Below, one piece after another: positions 45,952 through 54,376 of a stretch of 64,000 nt of DNA; position 1 is the first letter of the stretch, and each line of letters begins with the position of its first letter. The notes beneath the pieces are model-generated. The model saw only the letters and a program-made list of their open reading frames with translations, was not told the origin of the DNA and made no database searches. Origin of the DNA: Lachnospiraceae bacterium (GTDB lineage Bacteria; Bacillota; Clostridia; Lachnospirales; Lachnospiraceae); the NCBI GenBank assembly GCA_910576335.1, contig CAJTIU010000005.1:178912-242911 (forward strand), written 5' to 3'. The translations under genes and the position numbers were made by a program.

Positions 45952-47058
45952 TTAAATATATGTTATACCAAAATCATGACTCAGTTGTATATCCTCGTTG
46001 TTGTATATTGTTATATCTTCAATATGATATTTATAAAAACTGACATCTTCCGCTAAATTTTTTGCTGCAGTATAAGATAAATATTCTGGTGTAAAATAAT
46101 TAGCTATATTATTATAATACGAATCTAATGTATTAGATTCCGAAGCATCAAACCATACACCACTATTCGTTTTATTAGATATTAATAATACACGATATTC
46201 ACCTGTAGCAACATGTGATATTTTATAATTCCCATTGCCATCTGCTTTTGTTATATATACAGATGCATTTTTTAGATTAGAATTATTATAATCATATTTA
46301 GATATGTTTGAAATATTTTTAGCAGCTCCATTTTTGGGAATTAAAATAATATACGCACCAGTGTCTGCTCTATTCCCGTAGTATTTATTATAATAATAAG
46401 AAATATTTCCATGTATATTTCCGTATTGTACAGGTTGCTGTTTACTTACAACAGTTACATCAATTTCAATATCTCTTTTATCATCATCATTTTTTATCCT
46501 GACAATTGTATCTCCCTTTCTTTTGCCAGTAATAATTAATGTGCATTTATTTCCTTGCCATCCTTTTTTCCATTTACAAGAACATATTGCTTCATCTTCT
46601 ATCTCATATTCTAAAGTTCCTTTTCCATTATATGTGACAATTATTTTTTTACTTTTATTCTTTGTAATTTTTATATCATCAGAAGAAACTTTAAATATGG
46701 GTAATTTCTTTACAGTAACTTTACATGTATATTTTTCCTTTCCGATCTTTGCAGTAATTGTTGCAACACCTTTTTTCTTTGCCCTTACTTTTCCTTTTGA
46801 AGAAACTGTTGCTACAGATTTTTTATTACTTGACCATTTTGGTTTCTTTTTTGTCCCCTTAATTTTTAATGTTAATGTTTTTCCAACATATATAGACGCT
46901 TTCTTCTTACTTATAGTTATTTTTAAAGCTGCCTGTACAGTGGAAATATTATTGTCTATATTGATTCCATCTACCATAGGTATAACTAATGACAGTATAA
47001 GAGCACCTAATATAAACAATTTTTTCATTCTCCATTTTTTTGAATCAAATTTTTTCAT
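45952..47058 (-). CDS. Secreted BIG2 / SpaA-like surface protein (cargo)
   Basis: 368 residues from ATG 47058 (GAGGAGGATTAACAAA). A signal peptide spans about residues 10-30 (KKLFILGALILSLVIPMV). A BIG2 Ig-like domain spans about 45-120 (SVATVSSKGKVRAKKKGVAT). A beta region follows, and residues about 215-320 resemble a carboxypeptidase-regulatory/SpaA-type fold (GNIHGNISYYYN ... GNGNYKISHVATGEYRVLLI). No LPXTG is seen. Its promoter overlaps paired operators next to an XRE gene, so it is a regulated lysogeny cargo gene. Confidence 0.75.
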   Translation of the reverse strand: MKKFDSKKWRMKKLFILGALILSLVIPMVDGINIDNNISTVQAALKITISKKKASIYVGKTLTLKIKGTKKKPKWSSNKKSVATVSSKGKVRAKKKGVATITAKIGKEKYTCKVTVKKLPIFKVSSDDIKITKNKSKKIIVTYNGKGTLEYEIEDEAICSCKWKKGWQGNKCTLIITGKRKGDTIVRIKNDDDKRDIEIDVTVVSKQQPVQYGNIHGNISYYYNKYYGNRADTGAYIILIPKNGAAKNISNISKYDYNNSNLKNASVYITKADGNGNYKISHVATGEYRVLLISNKTNSGVWFDASESNTLDSYYNNIANYFTPEYLSYTAAKNLAEDVSFYKYHIEDITIYNNEDIQLSHDFGITYI

Positions 47059-47092
47059 TTTGTTAATCCTCCTCATAAATATATTTATATAC

Positions 47093-47138
47093 ATTTTAGA
47101 GTTTATTACTCTAAAAGTCAATAGAGTTTATAACTCTA
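47093..47138 (-). promoter_or_regulatory. Promoter with two palindromic operators
   Basis: On the minus strand -35 TTGACT (47116-47121), 17-bp spacer, -10 TAAAAT (47093-47098). Two near-identical 17-bp palindromes TAGAGTTTATTACTCTA (47097-47113) and TAGAGTTTATAACTCTA (47122-47138) overlap the -10 and lie beside the -35. Centre spacing is 25 bp. They would fit a dimeric XRE repressor, the product of the gene at 47165. Confidence 0.75.
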
Positions 47139-47164
47139 GGATAAAATATTTTTGAGGTGATTTC

Positions 47165-47389
47165 ATGCAGTACAGGGAATGTGTCAGAGCTTTGCGTGAA
47201 GATAATGATTATACGCAGACACAAATAGCAAAAATCCTTAATATTGGTCAACGCACTTACGCTGATTACGAACTCGGGAAGACTAGGATCCCTGTTGATG
47301 CACTAATAAAACTTGCAAAATTTTATGATGTAGATATGAATTATATATGCGGAGTCAGTAGTAGAAGAAATAAATTTCCTGTGAAATAA
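47165..47389 (+). CDS. XRE-family regulator of the cargo operon
   Basis: 74 residues, one HTH_3 domain: LREDNDYTQTQIAKILNIGQ and RTYADYELGKTRIPVDALI include the recognition helix. The ribosome site is GAGGTG. It is divergent from the secreted gene at 45952, with the two operators between. A repressor of its neighbour and of itself is likely. Confidence 0.85.
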   Translation: MQYRECVRALREDNDYTQTQIAKILNIGQRTYADYELGKTRIPVDALIKLAKFYDVDMNYICGVSSRRNKFPVK

Positions 47390-47409
47390 TTATAGAAGAA
47401 AAAGAAATT

Positions 47410-47453
47410 AAGTATAGGGTGTTAAAGTGTGTATGTATTCTGCACCCTATACT
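47410..47453. terminator. Bidirectional terminator
   Basis: AGTATAGGGTG / CACCCTATACT with a 21-base loop, between the XRE gene and the convergent minus-strand gene. Confidence 0.65.
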
Positions 47454-47469
47454 ATACTTAGTAACCAAT

Positions 47470-48081
47470 CTATATTTCATTTATCATAGAAATCAACTCC
47501 GAATTGCTATCATCCTCATCATTAAACGAAACATTATATGTTATTTCAATATCTTTTTTTGGAGTTCTAAGATCACAAAATATTAATAACTCACAATATG
47601 TTTTACAGTTACACTTTTTCATTATCGTGGCAGAATTTGGTGTACCCTGTTCTCGATATTTATTGTATGTTTTATAATGTACATTTTTTATTTGTTTTTC
47701 TTTTTGAATTCGTGTATAATTGGAAATGAAAATAGCTTTAAAATATTCTTCATCGCATTCTTTGTATGGAGAATAAAAACATGATGTCTTTTGCAAATTA
47801 GGAAAATATTTTGCTATTAAATCATTTATAGACAGATTAAATCTACTTCTTATAGCTGTAGAACTTGGTAAATTATTTTCTGTTGTAAATTTACTTAACT
47901 GCGGTAATTTCCCATTATGTTCAATAGAATAGTTTTCAATAGTATCAAGAATAGATTTTTGAGTCCAACTACACATAGGTAGTTCCTCTAGGATATCTTG
48001 AAGTTTTTCTATAATTTGCGCATCGGATTTGTTATTGGATAATATCTTGATTGCCTCGCAAACCGCTTGTTTCCTAGTCAT
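47470..48081 (-). CDS. HNH-repeat (homing endonuclease-associated repeat) protein
   Basis: 203 residues from ATG 48081 (site GTGGAGGATAACAGAA); an upstream TTG at 48111 lacks a site. Two copies of the homing-endonuclease-associated repeat are visible: W-TQKSILDTIENYSIEHNG then LPSSTAIRSRFN...AKYFPNL (about residues 37-95), and a second around NVHYKTYNKYREQG / TPNSATIMKKC. No HNH nuclease core is seen. It is the last gene before the prophage end inside sigG, the slot often used by integrase or excision-control proteins. A DNA-binding excision factor is a guess. Confidence 0.6.
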   Translation of the reverse strand: MTRKQAVCEAIKILSNNKSDAQIIEKLQDILEELPMCSWTQKSILDTIENYSIEHNGKLPQLSKFTTENNLPSSTAIRSRFNLSINDLIAKYFPNLQKTSCFYSPYKECDEEYFKAIFISNYTRIQKEKQIKNVHYKTYNKYREQGTPNSATIMKKCNCKTYCELLIFCDLRTPKKDIEITYNVSFNDEDDSNSELISMINEI

Positions 48082-48126
48082 TTCTGTTATCCTCCACACT
48101 TTTTTCGCCAATGTATGTTCATTCCC
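48082..48126. other. Right prophage end (attR) in sigG
   Basis: The sigma-G reading frame is recognisable from codons CCC ATG ATC ATC (48124 on, residues PMIIGE). Immediately left of that the in-frame residues (FRQCMFI) do not match sigma factors, so the junction lies in about 48110-48126. The target codes for conserved region 2.4 of the sigma factor. The left end and core cannot be seen here. Confidence 0.7.
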
Positions 48127-48615
48127 ATGATCATCGGAGAGATACGGCGCTATATGCGTGACAACAACTCCATAAGGGTGAGTCGTTCTCTGCGCGATAC
48201 TGCCTACAAAGCAATCTATGCCAAGGAAAATTATATAAAAAGAAATCTAAAGGAACCAACGGTTCAGGAAATTGCAGAAGAAATCGGAATTTCCAAAGAA
48301 GACATTGTCTTCGCACTGGATGCCATCCAGGCGCCCATGAGCCTCCAGGAGCCGGTATACAATGACAGCGGAGACGCACTCTATGTGATGGATCAGATCA
48401 GTGATACAAAAAACAGGGAAGAACGCTGGGTAGAAAATCTGTCGCTCCAGGCAGCCATGGAACACTTAAGCGAACGGGAAAGACATATCATTACTCTGCG
48501 GTTTTTTGAAGGTAAGACACAGATGGAGGTTGCCGGGGATGTTAAGATCTCGCAGGCCCAGGTCAGCAGGCTGGAAAAAAACGCCCTGCGGACCATGAAA
48601 CAATATCTCTCCTGA
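48124..48615 (+). CDS. sigG: RNA polymerase sigma-G factor, 3' part interrupted by prophage
   Basis: Residues read PMIIGEIRRYMRDN, then VSRSLRDTAYKAI, VQEIAEEIGISKEDIVFALD, a middle with DALYVMDQISD, and a C-terminal region 4 with KTQMEVAGDVKISQAQVSRL and EKNALRTMKQYLS. This follows B. subtilis sigma-G (GEIRRYLRDNNPIRVSRSLRDIAYKAL) much better than sigma-F. The 5' half with region 2 is absent, lost to the left of the prophage. Sigma-G drives late forespore genes. Without excision no full protein can be made. It converges on the beta-CASP gene, whereas sigG usually follows sigE in the same direction. Confidence 0.85.
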   Translation, partial: PMIIGEIRRYMRDNNSIRVSRSLRDTAYKAIYAKENYIKRNLKEPTVQEIAEEIGISKEDIVFALDAIQAPMSLQEPVYNDSGDALYVMDQISDTKNREERWVENLSLQAAMEHLSERERHIITLRFFEGKTQMEVAGDVKISQAQVSRLEKNALRTMKQYLS

Positions 48616-48618
48616 TTT

Positions 48619-48663
48619 AATCTGGGACGGGGCATTTTTAAAAATGCCCCGTCCCCCCAGATT
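48619..48663. terminator. Strong bidirectional terminator
   Basis: GACGGGGCATTTTT / AAAAATGCCCCGTC, flanked by AATCTGG / CCAGATT. It serves sigG on + and the beta-CASP gene on -. Confidence 0.9.
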
Positions 48664-50269
48664 ACCGGTCCCATTTATCTGCCAGATTTTGTATCTGCCC
48701 TTCGAATTTCGCCAGTTCTTTATTTGCCAGCCCTTCATTTTTGTATACCACCTCAAGCAGCCGCTTTGCTGCTGCAACCACGCGTGCAAATACGCTGTGC
48801 TTCTTCGCCTGTGCCGGTTTTTCTGCTGCTTTTACAGGCTCCCGGATTCCGGGTGAAAGAATTTCGCCTGTAGCAAGATCTACACAGCCTCCGGAATATG
48901 GCGCGAATGCGGGACAGCCTAAGCGCTCTGTAACTGTCTGTGCAAAGTCATCGGTGACAGTATCCTCACCATGTACCACGAATACCTGCTCCGGTACCTT
49001 TTCAAATCCGGACAGCCATCCGAGAAGACCATTCATATCGGCATGTCCGCTGATTCCCTTCAGAGATTCAATCCTGGCATTCACCTCCACGGATTCACCA
49101 AAGAGCTTTACGGTGTCTGCCCCTTCGATCAGCTTCCGTCCCAGGGTTCCCACTGCCTGATATCCAACGAAGCAGATCGTGCTCTCCGCACGCCAGAGAT
49201 TATGCTTCAGATGATGACGGATGCGTCCCGCCTCACACATGCCGGAGGCAGACAGAATGACCTTTGGTCTTGAGTCAAAGTTGATCATCCTGGACTCATC
49301 GCTTGTTATGGTTGTCTTAAGTCCCGGGAATACAAGAGGATTGATTCCCTTCTCCACCAACGCCATGGCATCCTCATCGAAACATGATTTTACATTTTTG
49401 TTAAATACGCTTGTAGCGTCAATGGCAAGAGGGCTGTCCACATATACTTCAAAATTCGGATATTCCGGTATGAGGTTTCTCTCCTTAATCTCCCGGATAA
49501 AATATAACAGCTCCTGCGTTCTCCCTACGGCAAAGGACGGTACGACTACATTCCCTCCCCGCAGAAATGTGTCCTTAAGTATCCTTGTAAATTCTCCAAC
49601 ATAGTCTGGCTTTTCTGTCCCGTGAACCCTGTTTCCGTAGGTCGATTCGATTACCACATAATCTGCTTCCTTCACAGGCTGGGGATCCTTAATGATCGGC
49701 TGGTCCAGATTCCCCACATCACCGGAAAATACAATCTTCTTCGAGATGCCGTCCTCTGTAATCCATACCTCAATCGCCGATGATCCAAGAAGATGCCCCA
49801 TGTCCGTAAACCGTACTTCAATCCCTTCACACAGTACAATCTTCTGATCATAATCACAGGGAGCCAGAAGCTTAACCGCAGCCTCTGCATGCTCCATCGT
49901 GTACATCGGCTCATACATCGGCTCACCGCTTCTCTTCGCCTTCCGGTTTCTCCACTCTGCCTCAAATTCCTGGATGTGCGCACTGTCACGAAGCATGATG
50001 CTGCACAGATCAGCGGTTGCAAATGTAGTCACGATCTCCCCGGAAAATCCCTGCTTGCAAAGAAGCGGAATCTTTCCCGAATGGTCAATGTGAGCATGTG
50101 TCAGCAGCACAAAATCTATATCCCCCGGGGTCACCGGTATCTCCTGATTCTCATACAGATCCGGCCCCTGCTCCATGCCGCAGTCTACCAAAATGTTTTT
50201 CCCGCACGCCTCCAGAAGATGGCAGCTTCCTGTCACCTCATGGTCTGCCCCAATAAAAGTAAGTCTCAT
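48662..50269 (-). CDS. Beta-CASP metallo-beta-lactamase RNA-processing hydrolase
   Basis: 535 residues from ATG 50269 (AAAGGAGTTGTGCTT). MBL motifs: THAHIDHSGKIPLL near residue 60, GHLLGSS near 160 and SGDVGNLDQP near 185. Beta-CASP motifs: ESTYGNR, PSFAVGRTQELL, ASGMCEAGRIRHHL and GHADMNGLL. Together these mark an exonuclease/endonuclease of the RNase J/CPSF73 type acting on RNA. A C-terminal tail of about 80 residues is poorly conserved. It converges on the sigG remnant. Confidence 0.85.
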   Translation of the reverse strand: MRLTFIGADHEVTGSCHLLEACGKNILVDCGMEQGPDLYENQEIPVTPGDIDFVLLTHAHIDHSGKIPLLCKQGFSGEIVTTFATADLCSIMLRDSAHIQEFEAEWRNRKAKRSGEPMYEPMYTMEHAEAAVKLLAPCDYDQKIVLCEGIEVRFTDMGHLLGSSAIEVWITEDGISKKIVFSGDVGNLDQPIIKDPQPVKEADYVVIESTYGNRVHGTEKPDYVGEFTRILKDTFLRGGNVVVPSFAVGRTQELLYFIREIKERNLIPEYPNFEVYVDSPLAIDATSVFNKNVKSCFDEDAMALVEKGINPLVFPGLKTTITSDESRMINFDSRPKVILSASGMCEAGRIRHHLKHNLWRAESTICFVGYQAVGTLGRKLIEGADTVKLFGESVEVNARIESLKGISGHADMNGLLGWLSGFEKVPEQVFVVHGEDTVTDDFAQTVTERLGCPAFAPYSGGCVDLATGEILSPGIREPVKAAEKPAQAKKHSVFARVVAAAKRLLEVVYKNEGLANKELAKFEGQIQNLADKWDR

Positions 50270-50317
50270 AAGCACAACTCCTTTTTCTTTTATTGTAGCA
50301 CTTTTTTTTCTTTCTGG

Positions 50318-51058
50318 CTATGAATACTTTACCATCTCTTTCTTTAATCTCTGCATAATCTTCTTTTCGAGCCTGGAAATGTATGACTGGGAGATACCAA
50401 GGATGTCCGCTACCTCCTTCTGCGTCTTCTCCTCCCCGTCAGGCGTCCCCAGACCGAACCGCATGCGTATAATCATCCGTTCCCTGCCAGACAGACGGTT
50501 AATTGCCTTAATGAGAATCTTCCGCTCCACCTCCTGCTCAATATCCCTGTAGATCGTATCCTCCTCTGTTCCCAGAATATCCGACAGAAGGAGCTCATTC
50601 CCGTCCCAGTCCACATTCAGCGGCTCGTCGATAGACACCTCCATCTTTGTTTTATTATTCCGTCTCAAATACATGAGAATCTCGTTTTCAATACACCTTG
50701 AAGCATATGTGGCAAGCTTGATGTTCTTATTTGGATTAAATGTATTAATCGCCTTAATTAGTCCAATTGTCCCGATGGAAATCAAATCCTCCACTCCAAC
50801 TCCCGTATTATCAAACTTCTTGGCTATGTATACTACAAGACGGAGATTGTGTTCAATCAGAAGCTTTTTTGCCTGTTCATCCTCCTCCGTTCCCAGCTCC
50901 TCAATCACGGCCGCCTCCTCGTCTGTCTCAAGAGGCGCCGGCAGGATCTCAGAGCCTCCGATATAATGGATGTCCTTTCTGTCCGGAAATAACAGTGTCC
51001 TGAAATCCGGTACAACTTTTAATTTAAACTGATGTGGCACTGCAACTTTTATTACCAT
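50318..51058 (-). CDS. sigE: Sporulation sigma factor E (pro-sigma-E)
   Basis: 246 residues with ribosome site AGGAGG. It follows B. subtilis sigma-E throughout: [84 protein letters not shown]. The ~30-residue N-terminal stretch before IHYIGGSE is the pro-sequence cut by SpoIIGA. Mother-cell specific. It lies 11 bp after spoIIGA, in the same operon as in most sporulating Firmicutes. Confidence 0.95.
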   Translation of the reverse strand: MVIKVAVPHQFKLKVVPDFRTLLFPDRKDIHYIGGSEILPAPLETDEEAAVIEELGTEEDEQAKKLLIEHNLRLVVYIAKKFDNTGVGVEDLISIGTIGLIKAINTFNPNKNIKLATYASRCIENEILMYLRRNNKTKMEVSIDEPLNVDWDGNELLLSDILGTEEDTIYRDIEQEVERKILIKAINRLSGRERMIIRMRFGLGTPDGEEKTQKEVADILGISQSYISRLEKKIMQRLKKEMVKYS

Positions 51059-51069
51059 AAATAAACCTC

Positions 51070-51936
51070 CTATAATAAGTCAGGATTCAAAAGCATCTCA
51101 TAATCATCCTCTGTTATATACTCTTCACATACCGCGACCACCGGATTTTCAATCTGCACCACCGGATTTCCAGGTACATACAGGGCATCCAGCATTACTG
51201 CCGGCATCACGCCCTCCGCCCTGCCCACAGAATGATAGGGAATATACCAGAATCCGCTCTGCCATAAACCATCCTCTTCCCTGCTGCTGTCATGTTTTAA
51301 GTCCTCTTCTTTTAAGCTGTAATCTCTGCCTCCTGCTTCTGTCAGTGACGGAAGGCATATTCCAAGTGCTCCGGCTGCCCTGGTGGAAATAACACTGACT
51401 GATTTTCCTGTCACCGGATCCCGAAGCCTGTTCCCTGTATCTACCAGTGCCTCTGTCTCATACTCGTGCCCTTTCCTCAGAAGCCTAACCTGACAGTATC
51501 TCGCCTTTCTCTCTGCAAAACAGGTCAGCAGCCTCCAAATTCCAAGACTTAAGGAATACCCCAGAACCGCAAGTGCAAAAAACAGGCTTCCCGTTCTTAC
51601 ATACTGGCGGAAATGCTCCATTACCCCGCCCAGTAAAAATCCGTTTATGTAAAGTAACAGAAGGGCTTTTAGAAATGTCCTGTCCCAGCCGGCTCCAAGC
51701 CCTGTTTTAATCATTAGAACATTTAAAACTGTGTGGAATAGCAGAATCCTGACAAACGCCCCAATTCCAGGAATCACCATAACAATGCATGTGCACAATG
51801 CCCCAAGTGCTGCCCCAAGACAGATCCTTCCATGCGTGGCAGGGCACTTAAGTATCTGACGGACAAGACGCAGCAGAAGATAATTCATCGTAAAATTCAC
51901 GAGAAAAAATGCGTCTATATACAATTCATAGTACAC
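51070..51936 (-). CDS. spoIIGA: Sigma-E processing peptidase SpoIIGA
   Basis: 288 residues. The N-terminal half has about five membrane segments ([19 protein letters not shown] and following). The C-terminal half is an aspartic protease with [12 protein letters not shown] (the D-T-G active site), near residue 165. This is the SpoIIGA pattern: a membrane-embedded protease that cuts pro-sigma-E in the sporulating mother cell after a forespore signal. Ribosome site AAGGTGG. It precedes sigE. Confidence 0.92.
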   Translation of the reverse strand: MYYELYIDAFFLVNFTMNYLLLRLVRQILKCPATHGRICLGAALGALCTCIVMVIPGIGAFVRILLFHTVLNVLMIKTGLGAGWDRTFLKALLLLYINGFLLGGVMEHFRQYVRTGSLFFALAVLGYSLSLGIWRLLTCFAERKARYCQVRLLRKGHEYETEALVDTGNRLRDPVTGKSVSVISTRAAGALGICLPSLTEAGGRDYSLKEEDLKHDSSREEDGLWQSGFWYIPYHSVGRAEGVMPAVMLDALYVPGNPVVQIENPVVAVCEEYITEDDYEMLLNPDLL

Positions 51937-51979
51937 GTTCCACCTTCTTCCGTCTTAAATGGTTTTGATGATGAAATTT

Positions 51980-52047
51980 ATTATACGAGGATTCAGACAA
52001 GGAATTTGTCAGATGCTGTGAGAAAACTCAAGGTTTATTTCGACAAA
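51980..52047 (-). promoter_or_regulatory. spoIIG promoter with Spo0A box
   Basis: Minus strand: a near-consensus 0A box TTTGTCGAA (52039-52047), a second overlapping-type box TTTGTCAGA at the -35 (TGTCAG on +, 52007-52012), then -10 TATAAT (51980-51985). The -35 to -10 spacing is 21 bp. The long spacing and 0A boxes are the hallmark of B. subtilis spoIIG, which is activated by Spo0A~P. Confidence 0.6.
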
Positions 52048-52070
52048 AAAGGGACACATCACTGTGTCCC
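52045..52070 (-). terminator. ftsZ terminator
   Basis: Minus strand GGGACACA / TGTGTCCC hairpin followed by TTTTTT. It ends the dcw transcript. The 0A box begins within its T-run. Confidence 0.8.
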
Positions 52071-52139
52071 CCAAAAAACAATGCAACCGCTCAGTACTTT
52101 CACAAAATGTGCAGATCTACTGAGTAATTACGAAACTAT

Positions 52140-53369
52140 TTACTTTCTAAAGAAATCCGGTATTTTGATTGACTGCTCTTTTACACGGGCTGTTGGTGTC
52201 TTCGGAACCTCAAGTGAGGGAGCTGTACCGCCTACAGTTCTTCTTGGCATCTGTGTCGTCTGTGTACCGGCCTTGGAAGGAGCCATGCCAATATCAAGCT
52301 TTGGTACCTTTGCTGTCTGTTTTGATACGGACGGACGGTCATAGCCTGCTGCCGCCTCTGCAGTCACTCCGGGCCTCTGGCTCTCAAGTCTTGACTTCAG
52401 CTTGGACGCACTTCCTCCAACATTATGAAGCCCTGTGGCAATCACTGTAATCGTTGCCTCGTCAGTATGAGAATCATCATACATGGCACCGAAAATAATA
52501 TTCGCCTGCTCGCCTGCCAGTTCCTGTACATACTCTGCCGCATCCGACGCATCCATAAGAGTAATATCCCCGGATACATTAATAATAACATGGGACGCTC
52601 CTGCAATCGTTGTCTCAAGAAGCGGACTTGCAACTGCCTGCTTCACAGCCTCCAGTGCCTTATCATCACCACGGCCCTGTCCGATTCCGATATGTGCAAT
52701 TCCCTTGTCCGTCATAACCGTCTGTACATCGGCAAAATCGAGGTTGATCAGTGAAGGTACATTAATCAGATCCGTAATGCCCTGAATACCCTGCTGCAGA
52801 ACCTCGTCCGCCTTCTTAAGCGCCTCCGGCATAGTGGTACGCCTGTCCACAACCTCCAGCAGCTTGTCATTTGGAATCACGATCAGAGTATCTACACTCT
52901 CCTTCAGCTTTTCAATCCCTGTAAGGGCGTTCGTCATACGTGTCTTAGATTCAAAACGGAAGGGCTTGGTCACTACGCCAACCGTAAGGGCACCAAGTCC
53001 CTTGGCAATCCGCGCAACAACCGGAGTGGCACCTGTTCCAGTACCGCCTCCCATACCACATGTGACAAATACCATGTCCGCACCTTTCAGTGCCGCAGAT
53101 ACCTCTTCTGAGCTCTCTTCCGCCGCTTTTTCTCCAACCTCGGGTCTTGCTCCCGCACCAAGACCTTTCGTAATCTTCTCGCCAATCTGCATAAGTGTCG
53201 GAGCCTTACTGAGCTGCAAGGCCTGCTTATCTGTATTAATCGCTATAAATTCCACACCGGCAATCTGTTCATCTATCATTCGGTTCACAGCATTATTACC
53301 GCCGCCGCCTACTCCTACAACAATTATCTTAGCCGCCGCTTCTGATTCATTCGTTTTAATTTCTAGCAA
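52140..53369 (-). CDS. ftsZ: Cell division GTPase FtsZ
   Basis: About 409 residues from TTG 53369, which has an ideal site (AAAGGAGGAGAAACCC). Longer in-frame starts upstream lack a site. The tubulin-type GTP motif [11 protein letters not shown] is near residue 105, and [14 protein letters not shown] is near the start. The T7-loop region [13 protein letters not shown] is intact. The Ser/Thr/Pro-rich linker and the C-terminal conserved peptide [10 protein letters not shown] are present. FtsZ forms the division ring, and also the asymmetric septum during sporulation. Confidence 0.97.
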   Translation of the reverse strand: MLEIKTNESEAAAKIIVVGVGGGGNNAVNRMIDEQIAGVEFIAINTDKQALQLSKAPTLMQIGEKITKGLGAGARPEVGEKAAEESSEEVSAALKGADMVFVTCGMGGGTGTGATPVVARIAKGLGALTVGVVTKPFRFESKTRMTNALTGIEKLKESVDTLIVIPNDKLLEVVDRRTTMPEALKKADEVLQQGIQGITDLINVPSLINLDFADVQTVMTDKGIAHIGIGQGRGDDKALEAVKQAVASPLLETTIAGASHVIINVSGDITLMDASDAAEYVQELAGEQANIIFGAMYDDSHTDEATITVIATGLHNVGGSASKLKSRLESQRPGVTAEAAAGYDRPSVSKQTAKVPKLDIGMAPSKAGTQTTQMPRRTVGGTAPSLEVPKTPTARVKEQSIKIPDFFRK

Positions 53370-53501
53370 GGGTTTCTCCTCCTTTGTTATCCTTATTATA
53401 TACTCATACATCCCATGTACCGGAAGATGCACGCTCTCCGCCATATATACTATATAATATAGACTTTTGTCCAAAATATCAATAGAATTCGTCCATTTTT
53501 C

Positions 53502-54272
53502 TTAATTTTCTTCGGTTTTTTCACCAATATCAAAGGTAATGGTTTCCCGTCCCTCGGCATAATTCTCCAGGTGCAGGGTCCCTTCCTTTCCTTCCAGCTC
53601 CTCAATAATCGGAGCAATCTGTGCGATCTTTTCTGAAGTCACATTATTTCCGACTGATACACATATTTTTTCAACATATATGTATATTCTGTTGTTTTTA
53701 CACACAATTTTTTCGATCGGCATCTGATACTTTCTCAACTCCTGCGATGCCTCAAGAATCTCTCCAAACAGCCTGGAATTCCCACTCTCGATCTGACTGT
53801 ACAGCCCGGTATCGCCCGCATCAATCCCTTCTACCCTGGGGATTCCCTTTATATGCTTCTTATCCTTGCTGACAATCAGTCCTTCCTTATCAAAATATGC
53901 ATAGCTGTCTCCCTCAGGCAGATACCCTACAATCTGCTTTTCCTTCACCTCCACCTTAACTACCCAGGGCGGTCCCATCCGGACGCGCATACTCTCAATA
54001 CACGGAAGGTTCTTTCCGTAACCAAGGACATATCTGGCACAGACATAGATGCTGTTCACCGAATACTTGTCGCTCTGTATCGTCTCCGCGATCTGCTCAT
54101 CCGGGCAGTAGGTATTCCCTCTGATCTCAATCCGCTGAATATGAAACAGCAGAAACACCGTAAGCACTATAATCAGTAACCCGAGCAGAAGCACAAAAAA
54201 TGCATAGAGCTTATGTCCCTTCTTCTTTCTTCTGCGTGGCTGCCCCCCGTAAGGATATCCTTCCCTCGCCAT
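53502..54272 (-). CDS. divIB: Cell division protein DivIB/FtsQ
   Basis: 256 residues. A basic cytosolic N-terminus (RRRKKKGHKL) is followed by one membrane segment (about 25-45), a POTRA domain (IQRIEIRGNTYCPDEQIAET) and an FtsQ-type beta domain to the end (PPWVVKVEVKEKQIVGYLPE). It bridges FtsW/PBP and the Z ring. Located between ftsW and ftsZ in the dcw order. Confidence 0.88.
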   Translation of the reverse strand: MAREGYPYGGQPRRRKKKGHKLYAFFVLLLGLLIIVLTVFLLFHIQRIEIRGNTYCPDEQIAETIQSDKYSVNSIYVCARYVLGYGKNLPCIESMRVRMGPPWVVKVEVKEKQIVGYLPEGDSYAYFDKEGLIVSKDKKHIKGIPRVEGIDAGDTGLYSQIESGNSRLFGEILEASQELRKYQMPIEKIVCKNNRIYIYVEKICVSVGNNVTSEKIAQIAPIIEELEGKEGTLHLENYAEGRETITFDIGEKTEEN

Positions 54273-54310
54273 CCATACTCCCCCTATCCCCAGAACGGCT
54301 GGCTATATTA

Positions 54311-54372
54311 GTAACTGTCCGCTCCATTTCAAATTGCCTCTGGCAATGGAATTTCTGCACTCCTGCATCATC
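54311..54372. repeat. Intergenic repeat, copy A
   Basis: Contains GTAACTGTCC and the 3' motif TTTCTGCACTCCTGCATCA, both shared with the region 57849-57994. It lies in the ftsW-divIB gap. Confidence 0.55.
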
Positions 54373-54376
54373 TGTA

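Noticed and set aside
1..48115. Integrase or repressor for lysogeny in the window
   Set aside because: No serine or tyrosine recombinase was found; it is expected left of the window.
48067..48123. TTG-started sigma protein across the junction
   Set aside because: The first residues are phage-derived, with no ribosome site. They do not restore region 2 of sigma-G.
48124..48615. Remnant is sigma-F rather than sigma-G
   Set aside because: RDNNSIRVSRSLRD and FALDAIQAP match sigma-G, whereas sigma-F has a different sequence here.
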